Source: Hetaerina americana (lineage: Eukaryota > Arthropoda > Insecta > Odonata > Calopterygidae). From it: a DNA stretch of 64,000 nucleotides. The DNA lies in NCBI GenBank assembly GCA_022747635.1, contig JAKTNV010000005.1, positions 52,155,513-52,219,512 of the forward strand. Reading direction: 5' to 3'. Position 1 is the stretch's first letter. Each line of letters opens with the position of its first letter. Below, in pieces: positions 58,336 to 64,000 of the stretch. Position numbers and translations under genes: made by a program. Below the pieces are notes generated by a model, which saw nothing but the letters and a program-made list of their open reading frames with translations, ran no database searches and had not been told where the DNA came from.

Positions 58336-61010
58336 GATTTCCTCATTTGAGGACCTATTTCTTTCTTATCTTTTGTTCCATTCCAAAATTTCAGTAATTT
58401 ATGATTTCTGGTATTGACATCAATCCCCTAAAGTTAATGAGTAGTTATATCACCGTTTATCTTCCGTTTATTTTCTCAGCAACAGCCGAAATAATGTTTG
58501 AATCTTTCGTTGCAGTAAAGTTAGAAATCGTGTTTTTGAGGTAAAATATTTATTGATTCCATAATGAATGAGCACAGGAAGTGAAAAAATTCCTGTTTAT
58601 GCACCATTTTAAGTGAAGGCATTATTTTGTTCTTTGAGTTAATGTCAGAAAAAGCATTTGACTGATATTAAGGATATGATTTAACCTTCTGGAAGGAAAT
58701 TTTTAAAATTTAATTCAACCGTAAATATTTAATTCAGGGGTAAACTTGAATACCTAAACCTGATACGCAAACCTGATATCTAAACGCGTTTAATTTTATT
58801 TACTCTTCACATTAGATTGTGAAATATTACATAGGTGCACCTCATCTTCAGACAAGTTGTGAAGATAAACATATTTTCCTGGAATCGAGAATTTACATTA
58901 AGTAACAACCCCGTGAACTTTAAACTTCTCGTTCATTGAGTTTTAGTCTTAGACAACTTATGTATAATTGTTCAATGAATTCAATAAATAATTGATCATC
59001 TGAAGCTTAGGTTTTTAGAACGTTAATATAAGTGATATCGTAATGCTTAATATTTGACTAGTATAAATTTATTTATTTTAATTTAATAATTTCCAACTTT
59101 TGGCTTGCAGCAATGCGCTTCTTTTTAGAGAAATTATTTTGTTCCCCTCTTATCAACAATTTTGCTACGAACCAAATAAGGAATTGGTCAAATGATTCCT
59201 CATGTTATAATCTAGAAGCCAATATATTTGCACACTTCTTATATACCAGTTTTCTTAGATGTTCTGCACGAGTATAAACCTTAAGGAATTTTGAATAAAA
59301 ACAGATGTAAAAGGTTAAAAAGTTTTTTAATTAACGCATGTACGCTTGGAAATGCTAAAATCGTGACGGTTCTCGTTCATTCCTCTTCCTTCAACTATTC
59401 ATTGGGTTCTTAAGCACACACGAAGATTCTTACCCTGATTAGTGCATCACTTTGAGAATTTTCCTCAATTTTACTTAGATTTTCTAGAAGAAATTTCTTA
59501 GCAGTAAAATATCTTGTCGGTTTTTTTATTCTACATTATTTTTATGGCCATCAGGCAAAGTAATTAGGTTATTTCGGCACATATATTCTCGGAAGTTTTC
59601 CCACTAAAAAACGAAGTTTCCTCTTTAAAGATGCTACGTGCATGCTTACGTAGAAGAAGATCATTTTCTACTCAAACGTGTGATGCTGCTAAAAATGTAT
59701 TTTTGAGAATATCCTTGGCTTTATCAGCAATGCGTCTTAAATTGTTCGTAGTTAACATTTGGGTGAAAATTATTGCTATTAAAAGTTTTGGCAGTGGTAC
59801 AAACATCAATGAATTTTAATTGAGGCCTTGGGCACTAACTATTCGACAATGCCAAATATTTTTAAAAACAGTGAAGCTGCAGGAGAAATTAAAGTAAAAT
59901 TTTGATATTTGTTAAGTAAGAAATAGATGAATAGTGACCTGTTCATAAATAGGCAGGAAGATGAAGTTTAATATCGGATTAAAATTGTATAAAAACGCAA
60001 ATCTTTCAATTATACATGCTGTATGGTGATTAAGATTAGCTTGAAAGTAGCATGTTTGAGTATGAATTGAGAAGATGAGAAATTTTTAGATTTTTAACAT
60101 GTATACGTTATTATTTTATAGCTTATAGTATCTTTCACGAAGTGGCATTGTCTAAAAACTTTGGAATCCTCCGAACATTATTATTTAGTTCACCTTTATA
60201 TCCGCCATATAAACGCGTATTTTAATGTTAAAAAAAATACTCAGATTAAAGAAGCTGTGATACATAACGACCTAACGTTATTGCCCGTGAACTATGCTCG
60301 CTATAAGCAAAACCAAGTATATATTATTTTACCTCCATGGCCATAAGTGAGTTAATATGTAGGAAGAAAATTTCTCTCACAAACGTACAATATTAATATG
60401 GAAATTGGGTTTTATCTTTCTCTCCTAAACGAAGGGGAAAATTTTTATCCTCAATCGTAAATGTGTAATATCTTACACCATCCTCACGGTGTCAATATAT
60501 TTTCACATTTTTATTAGTGAACATTTGTTAATGAAATCAGTGGAGCTATTTTCGGAGGAACTACAGCCACGTTGATCACAATTTTAAAAACATTAGCAGC
60601 CTATATAAATTGTGAACTTTAAATTGTGATTTTAAATTAGCCTGTTTATTATACATTAGGTAAACCAAAGTCAAAATATATATTACATTTGTACATAATA
60701 AAATTCTTATTGCAATGCCAATGCACTTAAATGAAATTATATTCTTTCCTTCTTTCCAAAGTCAAGGTATTTTTATCAAGATATACTCTAAATAGTATAG
60801 TCAGAGCATTTAACAACATAAAGGTTGCCCTGATGAACACATTACGTCAGTCGTAATATTATCCATAGCAAGCTCCCAAACGCCATCTCTCGGCCAAAGA
60901 ATCGGGGCACTTGGTTGCATAAAGAATTGCAGATCTCAGTGTAAATTACGCTTCCTGGATAGCTCAAGTGAGAGAAATATGCATGCCCACATGACTTTAC
61001 GGTGAAAAAA
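58336..61010. other. No gene seen
   Basis: AT-rich. Short frames (59631-59819, 60161-60346, +) have no recognised domain. Confidence 0.5.
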
Positions 61011-61014
61011 GTGA

Positions 61015-61266
61015 GTGGATATAGTTAAACCAGCGGTTAAGAGCCTCCACCCAGCAAGTGGAAAGATCCGGAGTTTAAATCCCGGTCTAGGGAATATTTT
61101 TACATTCGTGATCTGCTTGATTCCGACTTCCCCACCTCTCCTTTGTTCGTCCTTTATGTGTGTTCCTATCCCCTTTCCATATGTTCCATATTCCTGTTTC
61201 TATATAAATGAGTATTTGTTCGCCGTCAGGCGAGATTTCGTGTTTGAATGTATGTATGTATATGAT
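61015..61266 (+). mobile_element. tRNA-derived SINE-B, near full length
   Basis: The head at 61016-61090 resembles a worn tRNA: CAGCGGTTAAGAGCCTCC and a B-box-like GGAGTTTAAATCCCGG at 61070-61085. The body 61137-61266 contains TTTGTTCGTCCTTTATGTGT, TTGTTCGCCGTCAGGCGAGA and TTTCGTGTTTGAATGTATG, shared with 57780-57893. It passes into TATGATTA and a TA tract. Confidence 0.7.
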
Positions 61267-61317
61267 TATATATATATATATATACACACACACATATATA
61301 TATAAATATATAATAAA

Positions 61318-61394
<77 letters not shown>
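61267..61394. repeat. Compound (TA)n/(CA)n tract, SINE-B tail
   Basis: TA units, a short (AC)n run at about 61283-61293, an A-run at 61314-61320, then a pure TA run to 61394. Confidence 0.96.
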
Positions 61395-61396
<2 letters not shown>

Positions 61397-61772
61397 GCTT
61401 ACGTTAAAATACCACGTTTTCAATGAATTCTGTGAATTACGTTTTACTTTTAGTTCATTTTCATAGATCATTGCCACCACCAAAGCGATAAAACGAAAAG
61501 TTTGTTTTTAATAAAAGAAATAGAACTTGTCTCATACTTTAATTGACGGACCACATGGAATATTCAAGCTATCAGGTTGAGAACAGAGTATTTTCTTTCC
61601 CTCTTGCAAAGCTCTAACAACCAGAAAATGCATATGTGTATCCAATACTGTCTAATATGTTAAAACCAACAATTCTCCAGTCAGTAGGTGAAACCTCCAA
61701 CTGTTATACTAAAACATGGAGTAGTACACACATTTTATAAACTGATATTGAAAAATAGTAATCATGCAAATC

Positions 61773-61780
<8 letters not shown>

Positions 61781-61853
<73 letters not shown>

Positions 61854-61861
61854 TGTGTATA

Positions 61862-61893
<32 letters not shown>

Positions 61894-61910
61894 AATATAT
61901 ATATATATAA
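61781..61910. repeat. Compound (TA)n tract
   Basis: A pure TA run to about 61842, then TATG/ACACA variants and TA again to 61910. Confidence 0.96.
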
Positions 61911-62815
61911 AGTTTTTAGTCAATGACTATTGTTACATTGATTGTTTATTTCTATAAAACTATTGTTCATGCAAGAAGACATAACCCAATCGTATGTGAA
62001 TCCAAAACGAAATCGTTCGTGTTCAGTTCTTCAACTGCAATTAATTTTTATGCTCTCTCTACACGGTGCTATTGATAATGAACTTGATAGGACACTTTGA
62101 GAAAGGCCAGCGCTGATTGAAAAAGTATTATTTTATTTTTGAAGCCAATAAATGGAGACCATTGGTAATTTAACACGAATTTTAGGTGAAAAAATCATTT
62201 AAATTAAGTTTTCTATATTTTTATTTGTATTAATGATGAATACCCATTTATCAATGAAACATATGACTGTGTCGTGTATTTAAATATTCAGAGCGGAAAG
62301 AAAAAATGCCTTAAATTTGAAAAATAGGTATTTATATCCAATTTATATCTAATATCACGTTTGATATTATTAATTATAAATATTATTATTAGTAGCCCCT
62401 ACTGACATTTTAATGATTTATTCTAAGTATACCGAAATAATGTGGGAGTGTTGGCTGATGCAAAAGGCGAGTTTTAAGCAAATCGGACTGCTTTAGAGCA
62501 TAAATAGCTCCGAAATATACCTAAGAAATCATAATGGCTCTTTAGTAGGTTAATGAACATAAATTTTATGAAAAATATTTATAAAATACTGCACGATGGG
62601 AAAATAATATTTCTACACTTTGAATGCTCTTGGGTGAAATAAGTCATTTTTTTATTGATGATGAATATCCATTGCATCAAGAATCAAATTATCCAATTAG
62701 GGAAAAATATAGAGGTTACTTTGGAAGTTTACTTATTTCACACGCACGCCTTAATTCTTCTCTTTAACTGTTGATTGACTATCGAGTTAACATTTTTTCC
62801 CGAATAAATTCCTTC
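61911..62815. other. No gene seen
   Basis: AT-rich; nothing recognised. Confidence 0.5.
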
Positions 62816-63470
62816 CCATTTACGTCAGATCTCTCTCTCTCTGAAGCCCTTCGCCCTTAACCGTCAATTCCTCACTCTTCCTACTTACTCCTCCCTCACC
62901 CAAGCACGGACGATCAGTGTGTCTCCCCTGCCCCACAACCGAGGGCACACGGAGTGGGGGTGACTGCTCACACGGACTTGATGGGAGTCCATACATCGTC
63001 CCGGCGAGGGCGTGGATTTCGTCACGCGCACAACGTGCCTCCCTTTCCTCTCGTGGATCGCCATTAATCCGCGGCCGCATTAATTAGTCCCCGTCGGGAT
63101 TAAATGGGCGCGAAATCGGAAAGGGAAAAGAGAGATATAAGGGAAAGGGAAGTAAAAACATGCGTGGGCCACTCGGTTTCCATTTACTCTCTTCTCTCGT
63201 TTGTCTTCGCTCTTTCTACCCACGCAAACTCGTACACGTCCCCTTCCCTCCCAATAATCCATCCTTCGGCAATTTTTTCCCTCCTCAGCCGACAGAATCC
63301 CGCCCGTTCTTTGATACGTGACCGAATGATGACCTGAGCTTGGTACCTCCGAAAAGGTGAGTTGCGTGGTTCGGCGAGTCGTCTCGTAATGCAATAAGCT
63401 TCGTCATTAGACGAACGCTGACCGCTTAATCCGGCAAAGCTCCCCCGAATACTCCGAGAGTCAATCATGC
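62816..63470. other. GC-rich, CpG-containing island; no gene called
   Basis: Unusually CpG-rich for the window, with GCGCGCAC-like words, a NotI-like GCGGCCGC at about 63071 and the symmetrical CGCGGCCGCATTAATTAG. Overlapping open frames occur on both strands (62820-63080 -, 63080-63394 -, 63104-63337 +, 63184-63468 -) but their products share no known motif. It could be a CpG island or promoter of a gene outside the window, or a conserved non-coding element. Confidence 0.4.
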
Positions 63471-64000
63471 CTCTTACTTAAAGGAACCATATGCTGTATT
63501 CTGCCATGTATAGCGAGCGAGACAAGTGCGACTTTAATAATGTTATCACGAATTAAATTCATAAGGGTCCCATGTTCAAAGAGACGACGCCATTATCAAG
63601 ACAACTTCTGTGGTAGGAGTGATTAAGACGGGACTTGGGCCTTTATATTGCAGTGGAAGTATCACAAATACGACGGATTAATATAAATATTCATTCTGAA
63701 AATGAACAAATGTACATTTATAATTTACTAATTGAGCAACCATTCACTACGTTCAAGTCCTTCTGCCTTCACAAGATATACGTATACAGTTATAGAAATC
63801 TAACCCATGCACCATAATTTTTCAATTTAAAAGCAAAAATACGAAATGTAAACTGTAAACTCGTAAATGGTTTAGAGAAACGTACTATTCATACACGACG
63901 AAAATAAGCTAGAGTGTATGCGTACGGATGTTTTTATATTTGGAAAAATAACATGAATATGCATAAATATATACATACATAATATATATATGGTTATATA
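63471..64000. other. No gene seen
   Basis: AT-rich to the end of the window, finishing in a TA-rich stretch (about 63965-64000). Confidence 0.5.

Noticed and set aside
1..64000. CRISPR array, bacterial operon, rRNA
   Set aside because: No spaced direct repeats, no compact gene strings and no rRNA-like sequence; the repeat content is eukaryotic.

Overview
This window looks like gene-poor, AT-rich nuclear DNA from an animal, most probably an arthropod with a repeat-rich genome. The evidence is the mixture of repeats: APE-type non-LTR retrotransposons (an RTE/'CFDP2-like' family and CR1/Jockey-like families), three mariner relics, one Helitron, a Penelope-like GIY-YIG relic, several tRNA-derived SINEs and about fifteen long (TA)n tracts. 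The species cannot be named from the sequence. I find no convincing host protein-coding gene, rRNA, genuine tRNA gene, operon or CRISPR array. Most long open frames are either transposon fragments or artefacts of TA tracts and GC-rich islands.

Layout. 1-515 holds the 3' end of a LINE. 2.55-3.34 kb is a decayed RTE-like LINE. 4114-6386 is a Helitron whose two ends can be read exactly; it keeps a Pif1-type helicase with one in-frame stop and has lost its Rep part. A TA tract and a fold-back repeat follow. 8.6-9.2 kb is a LINE 3' end (minus) and 9.4-10.7 kb a younger RTE-like LINE copy (plus). 14.4-15.6 kb is a cluster of TA tracts with a near-perfect 60-bp-arm palindrome. 17.15-18.23 kb is a CR1/Jockey-like LINE (minus), 20.54-20.9 kb a Penelope-like relic, and 24.24-25.33 kb a LINE tail followed by a mariner relic. 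30-30.9 and 35.4-37.1 kb are old RTE-like LINE copies. 38.06-38.69 kb (minus) is an inverted copy almost identical to part of the 9.4-10.7 kb copy. 38.94-42.69 kb is an older, longer LINE on the minus strand, split by a mariner with intact inverted ends (40788-41705). 47.57-48.05 kb is a third mariner relic and 48.3-48.95 kb another LINE. 51.7-53.3 kb and 57.6-61.4 kb hold SINE copies, several running straight into TA tracts.

Between these lie long AT-rich stretches in which I see no gene, punctuated by GC-richer islands of a few hundred bases (for example about 0.75-1.4, 7.0-7.57, 12.3-12.75, 18.95-19.5, 22.4-23.1, 26.5-27.6, 34.05-34.6, 49.9-50.2, 53.4-53.65 and 62.8-63.45 kb). These may be unmethylated or conserved non-coding host DNA.

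The most interesting signals are: (1) mosaic identity between two inverted LINE copies 28 kb apart, suggesting gene conversion; (2) a fold-back family that repeatedly sits against TA tracts; (3) a SINE whose 3' tail is itself (TA)n, suggesting that retroposon tails seed the microsatellites; (4) three mariners that have each lost a different part of the catalytic core; (5) the precisely bounded Helitron inside a TA tract.
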